Below, piece by piece: positions 35,952-46,540 of a stretch of 64,000 nucleotides of DNA. Source of the DNA: Ustulina deusta (taxonomy: Eukaryota; Ascomycota; Sordariomycetes; Xylariales; Xylariaceae). Every line of letters begins with the position of its first letter. Position 1 is the stretch's first letter. The stretch spans positions 2,480,001 to 2,544,000 of the forward strand of contig JAJNNX010000001.1 of NCBI GenBank assembly GCA_023159155.1. The letters run 5' to 3'. Made by a program: the position numbers and the translations under genes. The notes beneath the pieces are model-generated. The model saw only the letters and a list, made by a program, of their open reading frames with translations, did no database searches and was not told the origin of the DNA.

Positions 35952-38900
35952 GACTTCCTGGGTACGTTGGCGATGACAGGGAGCTTGTTGCGGGCCACAG
36001 GCCTATAAAGGAAAGGGAAATAGAACTGAAACCCGCGTGATCGTCTTCGTATACATGCGTAGAGGATGGCCGGCGTTGAGGCTGGACGGGTGTGGTTGGC
36101 GGGTAGGGGATAAGACTAGATGCACAAGGTAGAAGAAGATGAAGAAAGAAAGGCCAGGAGAAAGAAGCTTCGAAAGCTGAGGTGAGCGCGCGTCTCGAGC
36201 TGGGATGGACGGAACTAGACGTCAAGTGGGAATGATGTAGGGGCAGATATCCGATAGGTCGGGGGTGGACCTGGGACACAATCGAGGACCAGAACCTTGT
36301 CAAGCGGGGAGCGATCTGGAGATGCTTGTGTCACTCTGAGCAACGCGAAGCGCCTAGAAACCGTCCACGACTACGGCAAGGTTGACGAGTTAGCTAGTCT
36401 CATCCATGATATTCGTCGTCTTGGTGATTCTGATCGGGAGGGGGTGTTTTTGGTAGAGATTCTAGAACTAAGATACATACCTATGGACAGGTTAGGTAGG
36501 TAGGCAGGGAACCCAAACAGGTAGGATGCGAACGTTGCTGATAATGAATGCTGGATACCTATTCCGGACCACGCTACCAGCAGGACAGGGTTGTTGCTGT
36601 TGAGGCGGTAGTTCGGTAGGTTTTCCTGGGTACAGCACGGAGGTACAGTATGAGATACTGTAGTGTGGGATAATGTAGGTACTAGGTAACAAGGATCGTT
36701 AACGTTATGACTTGTCCTGCCTGTTGACTGTTGTTGCATGGTAGAGAGCCCAAATAAGCTGGGCTTTGTTGGCAAACAGCAGGTGGCCAAGCCACCTGAA
36801 TTAAGGACCCAAAGCTGCAGGATTGAAAGTACCTACCTTGGGGCAGAGCTACCTTAGTACTATATAGGATGTGTAGTGTACAGTACCTAGTAGGCTCCAG
36901 TAGGGTTGCTTTGCTTTGCTAGTGAAGTGAAGTGCGCAGTGCAGAGCGAGAGAGAGGGAGAAAGAGGGTGTGTGTTGGTCGACCGATGATCAAGCGAATG
37001 ACTCGGCCTCTGACTGAGTCTCCTCTGCGCAGGGAATATAGCTGGAACAGTGCTGTCTATGCTCGTCTACGATCTAGGGACACCTAATCCGCACAGTGCA
37101 AGATGCCATGGGTATCGTGAAGCACCACTTACACGAAGCTGCTGGTAGATGGATGGAGAGGGTGCTTGTCGGCGTTAGACGGTGTTAGGGAGCGTGACTG
37201 GGGAATCCAATATATAGGTGTGCCTACTCCCAAGGAAGAGAAATGGTGTGTACGCTACCAAAGAGCAAAAGTGGTGGACGAAGGTTACATGAAGTGGAAT
37301 AGGGAAAATAAAATAAAAAGCGGTAGAGAACAGGGAGGGTGAGGTGGATGACGAAGGCGATGAGGAAAGTCACGTAAAGCTCTAAGGGAATCGCCATCAC
37401 GAGCTCTGGCCAGAGAATTGGTCCATTGCCTACTGCGTCCCGATACAATGACCGACTGGAAAGGCGCATTGCCAGGATAGACAATAAAAGAGGACCCTTG
37501 ACAAGACAAGAAGCCGACTGTGTACCTCGATGGTCATTGGACAGACGACTAGGTATTACGAGTGTGTCTCTACCTGGTAACAAGGCATCCAGCAGAAGCA
37601 AAGACGTGGACAAGGAAGATCAGAGACTCGCGCTCGTGACTCTCCAGCGTGATAACGACTGATAAGACGCTAGCACCGGACAAGCCCAAGCCGCTAAGGC
37701 TCTATCTAGATAGTGTGCATCCCAACGGACCAAGCAGCCGATGCCGCTGGATCAGGTCCCCAACTTTTTTTTCTACACTGATAAGTTGATAACATGCATT
37801 TCCCAAGCCTCTGCCCATAAGTGCCTGCCTATAGCCACCTTGTCTCTCTTATTAGCCTGCACTGTGATTGCGACAATACAAATGACCAACTAACAAACAT
37901 TGACGCCATCAAGTTACAACTGCACGCTTAGGTAATACCTATCATAGGCGATTGCTACTATAGTAAGCACAAAGGGAGAAGAGGGTATGGAGTAGGTAGT
38001 ATGCCCACGTAGTCCGCAAGCAAAAGATTTAGGGAACGAACCTGAGCACAGACATGGCTCGGATACCTACCGTGTTTTTAATACGCCTACCCGTACATTA
38101 GTTCCCTGCGCAGGACCTACACTATCTACACTACCTACACTAAATATCATTTACCTCATACCGGTGCCGTGTTAGGTACTGTGCGCTCTCTTGCCTTCTC
38201 GGCAAATAGGTTGCTACAGTATGAACAGAGCCGTGGAGCACGAAACTCAGGGAACAAAAGAGCCGCTGCCACCTACGAATGGATATCGTTTCAGCTACCG
38301 GCGGCTGAGAAGTATAAACCATTGTAGGTGGTTTTAATGAGGGCTGCCTACAAGTTGCCTGGTCATCACTGATAACTAATCTACAGCTAGTGTCTCATCC
38401 AACACCCTCGCACGCACTGTCTACTACCTTTTGAATCATTCTCCACAGCCGGGCTGATCGCTAATCGTACCCCTTTGTCCAGTGCTTCATGCAAGATACC
38501 TCGTGGCCTACCGTAACAGGCAATAGTCGAGTCGGACTACCTGATGCGGACGGATTGCTGCTACGCACCACTGCATTAATCCGTCGCCGACGTATCGGCT
38601 CATCCATCCCTGACTGGCAAACAGGAAGCAAAGAAATCTAGATAGATATTTCCTATGACACTGGGGTGAATAGCAGCTATACCAAGGAGCGGTATTCGAT
38701 TGCAGTTGGCAGTTATCTGAAGCAAAGGACGTCGCGCAGATGATATTCAAGTCGTCCAGATCAATGCTGTGATGTGTTAGCGAGTTCCTACCTACTATCT
38801 AGCCATCCAAGTCGCAAGGTCATTAAGTTTCGCTTGTTCTTCGTGTCTTTGTCTTAAACAAGGAGAAATAATGCCATTCGTCCGTAAACAAATTAATAGG

Positions 38901-39429
38901 CCAATGTTTGTTTATGCCCATTACCGACTTCATGACCTACGCATAGTGTTATGTGACCGGCAGGACAAGAAAGGGCAAGCCACCCTTGTTTTTCTTCATC
39001 TGACTACCTCAGGAAAGGGCGAGATCACGCAAGCCTCCCAAACAGTTTTCAAATGGATTGATTGTTACATAATAAAAGAATGTTGATGGGTAGTGTGTCC
39101 CCTCGTCTTTACGAGATGTGTACACTAACCCTCTATCTACTCGCATTGTACTCTTACAATGTTTAAAAATAATAATAATAAAAGATAATAGTACTATTTT
39201 TATGGTTCGCGGGCAATGTGAGGTGGCAAGCGCCCGTGTCGTGGTCACAAGGCTGATTCACGCCGCTGGAACAGGCCATTGCATGACTGAGCTGGTATCG
39301 GTCTAGTTCACGGGCACTCGTTCCGAAAGGACCTGGACACCCTATTTCTGCGAGAATAATGGGGAAAGTTGCAGTAGTAGTATATGTGTCAAACAACAAC
39401 AACAACCTAGCAGGTCCCTTAGCATTCAT

Positions 39430-39443
39430 GTATACTAGTATAC
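39430..39443. repeat. Palindrome GTATACTAGTATAC
   Basis: Perfect 14-bp palindrome in intergenic DNA; different from the AGGTAGGTACC family. Confidence 0.6.
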
Positions 39444-40164
39444 CCGGATGGCTCATCGTCAAATGGATAACGATATCAAGAAACCAGGGTTGTCCCTCTT
39501 GTCCCCTTATCTATCTCTCCCAGCGATCAGCAGACCCATCAGTCTTGGCCGGAGATAGGTATCAAGGGCCACCGTCACTTGGTCGTGGATGATACGCCAA
39601 CCGTCTTCTTCACCGGATCTGCCTGCCTACTGTATTAATGGGCGCCAATTCTCCCCAATACGAGAGAAGAGGAGGAATAGACGAAGGAGGGTTTGGCCTG
39701 TGATGGAGGGAGGGAGAATGGACGTGTATTATGCGGCTGGCGAGCTGCCATTCGCTGATGCCTGCATGGGTTGGTAGTCGGAGCTTGAGACGAGGCAGCC
39801 CAGATTCATAGGTACTGGGAACCTCAGGGACAGGCTGCCCTATCATCTTGGAGCACATCACACACTATTCTCTCTTATTTGTTGCGGGAAACGAGCTTGT
39901 CACAGATGGGCTGCACCGAGATATGAAATGTTTAGCTGTCGGTCATCTGCGGGAACCAAAGATGCAAATCCACGCACGGGAGTGGAGTTCTGGGAGGCCG
40001 ACTCTGAATCTGCGCTTGCATGCAGACAGTTATATGTGTCTCGAGATGCTCTCGACAGCGCAAATCAATTTCAATTAAGGAACACGTCGTAGAATATCCA
40101 GTGACCAATCTCCTTCGGTTAAAGAAGATACTATTGAAGCCTTACTTTTACGTTAGGTATCACT

Positions 40165-40190
40165 ATCATCATCATCATCATCACCATCAT
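40165..40190 (+). repeat. (ATC)n microsatellite
   Basis: Six ATC units followed by an imperfect ACCATCAT extension, in non-coding DNA. Confidence 0.8.
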
Positions 40191-41108
40191 TATTGAGGGG
40201 AGTTTGCTATCGCATACATGGGGAGATTGAGGCGATTCTGGGAGCTGATGCTTCTTGTGCTAGTTCGAGTTCCTAGACAGGCTTTGGCTGAATTACAACA
40301 GTCCGAAGTTCGATACTACGTTGATAACATATGCGCAGTCCAGCGGACGGTTATGTCGGCTGCTATACATGCACTAGTTACTTAGGTAGACAAATACTAT
40401 TGTGGACACCGACTTTTTATTCGAGTCGAAGCTTTCTTCGATAAAACACTGCGTTATAGTGACCTCCACACCACACTTTAGGTACTCGCAGTTGGTGGCC
40501 CCATCATGCAGGAGCATCCTGCACCAGGCGAGACAGCTTTCAGTTGCATTCTATTCTGCATATCACAGAGACACGGCGATGCGCACAACCTGCTCTACTG
40601 GTAGTCCAATGGTGTCCATTGGTCACAACAGCTTCAAGTAGAGATAACGTAGGCCTAGAACTAACTAGCCTGGACTCGCCAATGCACATTGAGACGAATT
40701 GCTTCGCCAGAGTATGATTTCATTATTGTACCCACTGTGCTCGCGTCGGAATATGATAACATGGTACCGTACTGGTGGTGTTAATACCCAAAAGTGCATT
40801 TTGTGCTTGTTTGAAAATCCATCCCCACGCTGTAGTTCGATGTTCCCCCCCCGAAACCCCATCGTACAGCAATACCCTGCCATAAGAGGTCGGGCCTATC
40901 CCTTCATTGGGTGGCACGCTGCTGGGTTGTAGAGCTCAATCTTGGGACCCAGGTCTCGCACACTGTTTCCACCGGTTTTTTTTTCCACTTTCGCATCCAC
41001 CACCACTCGCCGAAGCAGTCTGCCTCACTGCGGAGATGTCGATTTCGCGACAGCCGTACAATCTACTGCAAGACGCGGCAGCGAGTGGTGCGCTGTTATA
41101 TGCATCTA

Positions 41109-42592
41109 TCAATTCTCCAGTCCTACATGAACATTTTCGTGTCTCTTCGTCTTAGGTAGCTCTTGCAATGCGTCCCCAATTATGGCAACGGCCTTCTGCA
41201 TCTGTGCCTCGGTTATGACCAATGGAGGTGCAAATCGGATGATGTCTCCATGTGTCGGTTTAGCCTAAGTGAAAGTGAGCACTAGTACAGCCATCTACAG
41301 TCACACACGATGTATGGAACTACCACCTGGAAGACTTACTAAGAGGCCTTTCTCCTTTAGAAGAAGGCAGAGATCCCAAGCTGAATGTCCGTTCATCTGC
41401 GACTCATCTACCACAACAGCATTCAACAATCCCTTACCGCGAATCGTCTTGATGATTGGCGACTTCAGAGCAGCTAAGCTTTCTCGGAACAGATTGCCAA
41501 GCTTCTCAGCCTTTTGAGTAAGCTGTTCTTCTTCCATGAGCTCAAGTGCACGGATGGAGACAGCACAGCCAAGAGGATTTCCACCATAGGTGGAGCCGTG
41601 CGTTCCAGGTTCGACGACGAGCATGATCTCTTTACTGCTGAGAACACAGCTAACTGGGTACATGCCACCAGATATGGCCTTGCCAAGCGTTACCATGTCT
41701 GGTTTGATCCCAGCCCACTCCGAGCAGAGCATCCGTCCAGTCCTACCAATACCAGTTTGGATCTCATCACAGATCAACAGGACGTTATGCTTCCTGCAAA
41801 GATCCTGAACCTTCCTCAGGTAGTCATCATCAGGAACAACAACACCTGCCTCTCCCTGAATTGGCTCGACGATAAAAGCCGCTGTCTCTTTGCCATGAAC
41901 CTCAAGCACCGCCTCCAAATCAGCGACGTTATTGTACCGAATGGGCTTTCCGGTAGATGGAGAGGTGGCACCGATATTTGGTATGTATGGTCCATAATTG
42001 TCCTTAGACTCGGGGTCGGTAGAGAGCGTAACGGCTATCATCTGCTTGCGCATTAGCTACGCAACAAGTCATGTCTTGTTCAACGCACCGTTCGGCCATG
42101 GAAGTTCTCTTGGACGCCAAAGACCAATGCCTTGCCCTCGGGTACACGCTTGACTTTGTATGCCCATTTCCTGGCGATCTTAATAGCTGTCTCTACGGCC
42201 TCAGCTCCGGTGTTCATGGGCAGAACCATGTCATAACCGAACATCTGCTGGACCTTCTCAGCCCACTTGGGAAACACATCGTTGTGAAAAGCCCTCGAAC
42301 TCAATGTCAAACGACCAGCCTGTTCAGTTAGAGCCCGGACAAGCTCTGGGTGGCAATGGCCCTGGTTGACAGCACTGTAGGCGGACAGAAAGTCGAGGTA
42401 GTGTTTGCCTTCGGGATCCCAGACATCGACGCCTTGAGCACGGGAGAAAACAATGGGAAGAGGGTGGTAATTATGGGCAGCATACTTGTGCTCGGCGGCA
42501 ATCGCACTCTTGGTTGATGAGGAGTGATACTTGGACGAGTTCACCGAACCGTTGGCGGAGCGGCCAACTGGGCCTTCAGCGTGGGGGGCCAT
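41109..42592 (-). CDS. car2: Ornithine aminotransferase
   Basis: Exons 42089-42592, 41340-42041 and 41109-41264 give 453 residues, the normal family length. The class-III aminotransferase core is complete: [79 protein letters not shown], and [14 protein letters not shown] with the PLP-binding lysine near residue 288. Then come [17 protein letters not shown] and, after the last intron, [17 protein letters not shown]. The enzyme moves the delta-amino group of ornithine to 2-oxoglutarate, making glutamate semialdehyde in arginine breakdown and proline supply; in fungi it is cytosolic. No mitochondrial targeting peptide is visible. The start is the ATG at 42592; a longer upstream frame begins only with TTG. 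The gene diverges from GPI10 across 1.25 kb. Confidence 0.96.
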
Positions 42593-43389
42593 GTTGCGAG
42601 GGGTTAGGTATCTCGAGGTGTGGTGGTAAGCCAATGCAGGACCAGGATGAGGACGAGAGCAGAGGAGAGAAGAGGAACTTCAGGTCCATCTATGAATGCT
42701 TGAGAAAGAAGTCGAGGGCAAGGAGCAAGAAATAAAAGTGCACTGAGATAAGAGCGTGAGAAACAAAAGAACTGAAGGGCCCGAGAAAAGGCGGGGCCGG
42801 AGCGAAGTATATGTACATTAAATCATACGTAATGTCAGAGGCACATCCCAGGAGCGGTACAGGCCACTATACCCCTAAGTGCAAGTCGATGCGGCTCATC
42901 CAGCCGCGAGCCAGCGCCGATGGCCTGACTACAGGCGGAAGGGGTCACATGAGTGTCTAGTGTTCCACATGGTGCCGAAGGAAAGCGGCAATTCATTGTC
43001 TATTGCTTCGCTGTTGGCCTTTTCCCTTTCCCACGTCGTCATGTTCGTCATACCCGTCATCCGCCTTATCATAATGAGATTTTTAAGTTTGGGTGTTTAG
43101 GTAACGGGGGTCATTGGACGGCAAGGTCCGAAATATGTACCTATACCGATACTGCTGACCTACATGTACTTGGACCACACAATGGAAGGTTTCGTGGGAA
43201 AGTGGCAGCCGTAGCCGGCGCCATAGGATGTATAGCGGTTATCCCAGACGGTAGCGGGAGGGAAGTGCTGCTCCGAAAGACGGGGGATAAGGATGCAGCC
43301 TTGGCAGTAAGGAAGCCAGACAATCGCCAACGGGCAGGCCAATCAGGTGTTACATATTTCCATGGCTTGGGAGACGATGACGGAGATAC

Positions 43390-43396
43390 TGAGTCA
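43390..43396. promoter_or_regulatory. TGAGTCA, candidate CPC1/Gcn4-type site
   Basis: Exact match to the consensus bound by the general amino-acid-control activator (CPC1/CpcA/Gcn4), about 800 bp upstream of car2 and 450 bp upstream of gpi10. Such heptamers occur by chance; the distance from car2 is long for a fungal promoter. Confidence 0.3.
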
Positions 43397-43523
43397 ACTG
43401 CAGGCACAAGACTGAGTAAGGTAGGAACGAGAGGTCCGAGAGGTCACACTACCTAACTTTGCTTGGTTAGATAATACCGCATACAGTGCCAATTTACAGT
43501 TTTTATTAATAAACACACCCTCC

Positions 43524-43546
43524 CTCTCTCTCTCTCTCTCTCTCTC
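43524..43546 (+). repeat. (CT)11 microsatellite
   Basis: Uninterrupted CT dinucleotide repeat within the car2/gpi10 promoter region. CT tracts are common fungal promoter elements near transcription starts. Confidence 0.8.
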
Positions 43547-43845
43547 CACCTAGGTACCCATCTTGCGGAGTCTAGGCTACCTACCTAGGTACCTAGTGTA
43601 GGCAACAAGCCCGAGTCGGGTATGTGGGTCTGGCTGATATCAACTATCAATCGGGACAAATTCCGCAAATTGCCTGGATACTGGATGAATTGCTAGCCTT
43701 GGCTCCAAGCTAGAATGCCAGGTAGCCTCAACTGCTATCGTAGAGCTTATAAAATTGCCTAGATCTGTCTTCGAGGGCGCTTTCTAAAGAAAGGAGGGGA
43801 AAAGGGAAAAAAAAACGGACAATCGATATTTGAAATGGTTGCGAT

Positions 43846-45963
43846 ATGAGCCCCAAGACGGTCCTCGACAAGAAGGCCTCTCGTGCCGAGGAAAGGAGTC
43901 CGGACGGAAATGTAGCTGCTCTCATTACGCAACAGGCTCGAGAGGTGCTCACTGTTATCTTCGCCGTTCGCTTCGCCAATTCTCTTTGTGTCCGTACTTT
44001 CTTTCAGCCAGACGAGTATTTCCAGGTCCTCGAGCCAGCATGGCAACTGTTGTACGGGGAAAACAGCGGAGCCTGGATAACATGGGTGCGTAGGCTACCG
44101 CACCAACACCACCTCACATAGGCGTTCACGATAAAGAGCTTCGCTGACAGCCCGGCAGGAGTGGCGCCATGCGCTGCGTTCGTCACTACATCCCACCGTA
44201 TTGGCATTCGGGTACTTCGTTGTGGATAGCTTCTGGGCCTCTTATAATGTCCCAACGGTCAAGGCTAAGTGGCTTCTAATGGCCCCCAAGGTTCTGCAGA
44301 CGGCTTTCGCTACCTTGGGTGACTGGTACACCTGGAGACTTGCCGAAAAACTCTACGGACCAAGTAGCGCTGCTGCCTGGTCAGTCGTGAGTCCATGCTC
44401 TTCTTGGTCACTGCTCGGATGGGACTGATATGACTTATAGTTGTTGATGGCGCTACTCAACCCGTGGCAATGGTATACGGCTACGAGAACGTTCTCAAAC
44501 TGCTTTGAAGCCACGTTGACTGCTATGGCATTGTACTATTGGCCATGGGAGCTTCTTGGCACAGACACTGATGAAAAAAATGAGTCTCGGGACTCTCCTG
44601 CTCTCTTCAATACTCGGAGCCAAGTCAATAGGTAAACACCACGTCAATTGAGATAGGAAATTGTCTAATAGCATCCTTCGGCAGCTTACGACTATCTCTA
44701 TTACTGGCAGCCTTCGCGGTGCTTCTAAGGCCTACGAATATCTTCATATGGATAGCAATATGTACTCTTATGTTCACTCGCTTCACACTTAGCGGAAAGT
44801 CACCCCTGGATCCAAGGGTATTGTTCATCCTCTTTAGAGAAGCTCTTGTTTGCGGGTAAGTCTAGGATTCATTGGAATTAAGATAGATGGCTAACTTCTG
44901 TAGGTCTATTGCCCTGGGTATCTCGTTAGTGTGTGACCACCAGTACTTTGGAGAATGGAAATTCCCTCCATTCGCATGGCTACACTTCAACGTGACCAAG
45001 GATATCGCAAAGTTCTATGGGCAAAATGACTGGCATTATTATCTATCTCAAGGTATTCCGTTGCTCTGTACTACCATAACACCCTTTGTCCTCCAGGGCC
45101 TTGTCAAATCACTAGACGCAGAATCCAGCTACTCGGTCACCACCTCGAACACACTCAAAACTTTAACCTTCATCATTCTCACCACTATATCCACTCTGTC
45201 ACTGGTATCTCATAAGGAGATCCGCTTCATTCAACCCATTTTACCCGCCCTTCACATTCTCGCGGCACCGCACGTAACATCATTTTTCACGACGCTCTCC
45301 GTCTCTGGTGTCACGACCTGTCCGCCCCCTGCACTAGGCTGGAAGCGGAAGCCTCTACTCGCGGCCTCTCTCTTAATCAACGTTGTGATTGGGGGTTATC
45401 TGTCTTGGTTCCACGCCGCGGCGCCGATTCAGGTGATGTCGTTCCTTCGCACCGAGTTTGAGCGCGTCCACCCCGATTATCTGAATTTCGCACGCACCTC
45501 TCGCAAGGCAACGCTCTCCTCAGGAGATGGCAGCGGTCAACCACAAGAGCTCTTCGCGCTTTTCCTGATGCCCTGCCACGCAACGCCATGGCGATCCCAC
45601 CTCGTCTACCCGGCGTTGAGCGCGCGCGCGCTGACCTGCGAGCCCCCCCTCGACACAGAGCCCGACTCCCCCGAGCGCGCCGCCTACCAGGACGAGACGC
45701 GCCGCTTCTACGCTGATCCCGTGACCTTCCTTGCCAGGAAGATATGGCCTCGCGACGCGCCGGGCGAGGACATGGCTCGTTACATTGTCGGCTTCGAAGG
45801 CATAGAGACTCCGCTGCGCATGTACTTCGACTCGGACGGCCCTGGTGCTCGACACCAAATCCAGCTTCGGGAGGTTTGGAGCGCGTGGAATGGTTTATTC
45901 ACTGACGATGAGCGGAAGAGCGGCCGCCTGGTGGTTTGGGAGACGGGGTTTTACGACGACTGA
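43846..45963 (+). CDS. gpi10: GPI mannosyltransferase 3 (GPI10 / PIG-B, GT22)
   Basis: Exons 43846-44085, 44159-44386, 44441-44631, 44685-44855 and 44904-45963 give 629 residues. The GT22 signature FFQPDEYFQVLEPAWQL appears near residue 45, with the acidic pair in the first luminal loop; EWRHALRSSLHPTVLAFGY follows across the first intron. LLRPTNIFIWI, SHKEIRFIQPILPALHILAAPH and the late MPCHATPWRSHLVYP are all conserved in PIG-B/Gpi10 proteins. Many hydrophobic segments mark a multi-pass ER membrane protein. It adds the third mannose (alpha-1,2) to the GPI anchor precursor in the ER lumen and is essential in yeasts. The 3' third of the last exon is noticeably more GC-rich than the rest. All four introns are 48-73 nt. 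Confidence 0.94.
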
Positions 45964-46540
45964 GTCGCCGCGTCGAGAGTTGAAGAAGAATGCAAGCCGC
46001 CCTGGTGGGAGTGCACAGCACGTAAATAAGCCCCATGCTCCTTCACATGTAGATGGAAATGTGAGCATCAGACCTGGAATATATTCAACAACGGAGTTGG
46101 CTACTTGAGAGCGAAAATGGACTTTCATAGTTCAACCTATGCATATTGTTTACGTGTATGTTGTTGTATATTTCTCTACAAATACTAGCGAGTTGTTCTC
46201 TTCTGGTATTGTACCCAACAGGTCTCCTGCTTCTAGTCTAATTGCCCTTTCTGCGAGTGGGGTAATAAACATCCGGGTGACACAGCTCACGAGCGACCCT
46301 GGGGCTATAACATATACTAGTAGGTTCTTATTTTATCGCCTTCGCCAGGCGAATATTTGGATATCCGCAAATTGGGTGAGAAGCGAGGAGGCAGCAGACT
46401 TTAAACTGCGGCAACGTCACGAATGCTTGCAAAATTGCCTTCGACGTCTAATTACTCGGACTCGGCTACCCCCGTAAACTTATTAACAGTATTGGCCCTA
46501 AACCAGCACCTATGATGCGTTGCGTGTTGGTATCGAAACC
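45964..46540. other. Convergent 3' flanks of gpi10 and cul4
   Basis: 577 bp of 3' flanking DNA between convergent genes; no gene seen. Confidence 0.6.

Larger units (their letters stand above)
35952..41108. other. Gene-poor interval of about 5.2 kb
   Basis: ATG1 promoter and leader, then about 4 kb without recognisable genes before the end of the ornithine aminotransferase gene. Contains the palindrome GTATACTAGTATAC at 39430-39443 and an (ATC)n microsatellite at 40165-40190. Small frames throughout look random. Confidence 0.5.
42593..43845. other. Divergent promoter region, car2 / gpi10
   Basis: Shared upstream region. Contains TGAGTCA at 43390-43396, a CT microsatellite at 43524-43546, and CTACCTACCTAGGTACC-type palindromes at about 43576-43594. 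An open frame of 167 codons (42953-43456) has no ATG start and no family match and is treated as non-coding. Confidence 0.55.

Noticed and set aside
35650..36303. 217-codon minus-strand frame overlapping the first exon of ATG1
   Set aside because: It covers ATG1 exon 1 and its intron in a different frame; the ATG1 frame gives the kinase glycine loop, so this one is a shadow plus leader sequence.
42953..43456. 167-codon plus-strand frame between car2 and gpi10
   Set aside because: No ATG start, no motif, opposite strand is also open; lies in a divergent promoter.
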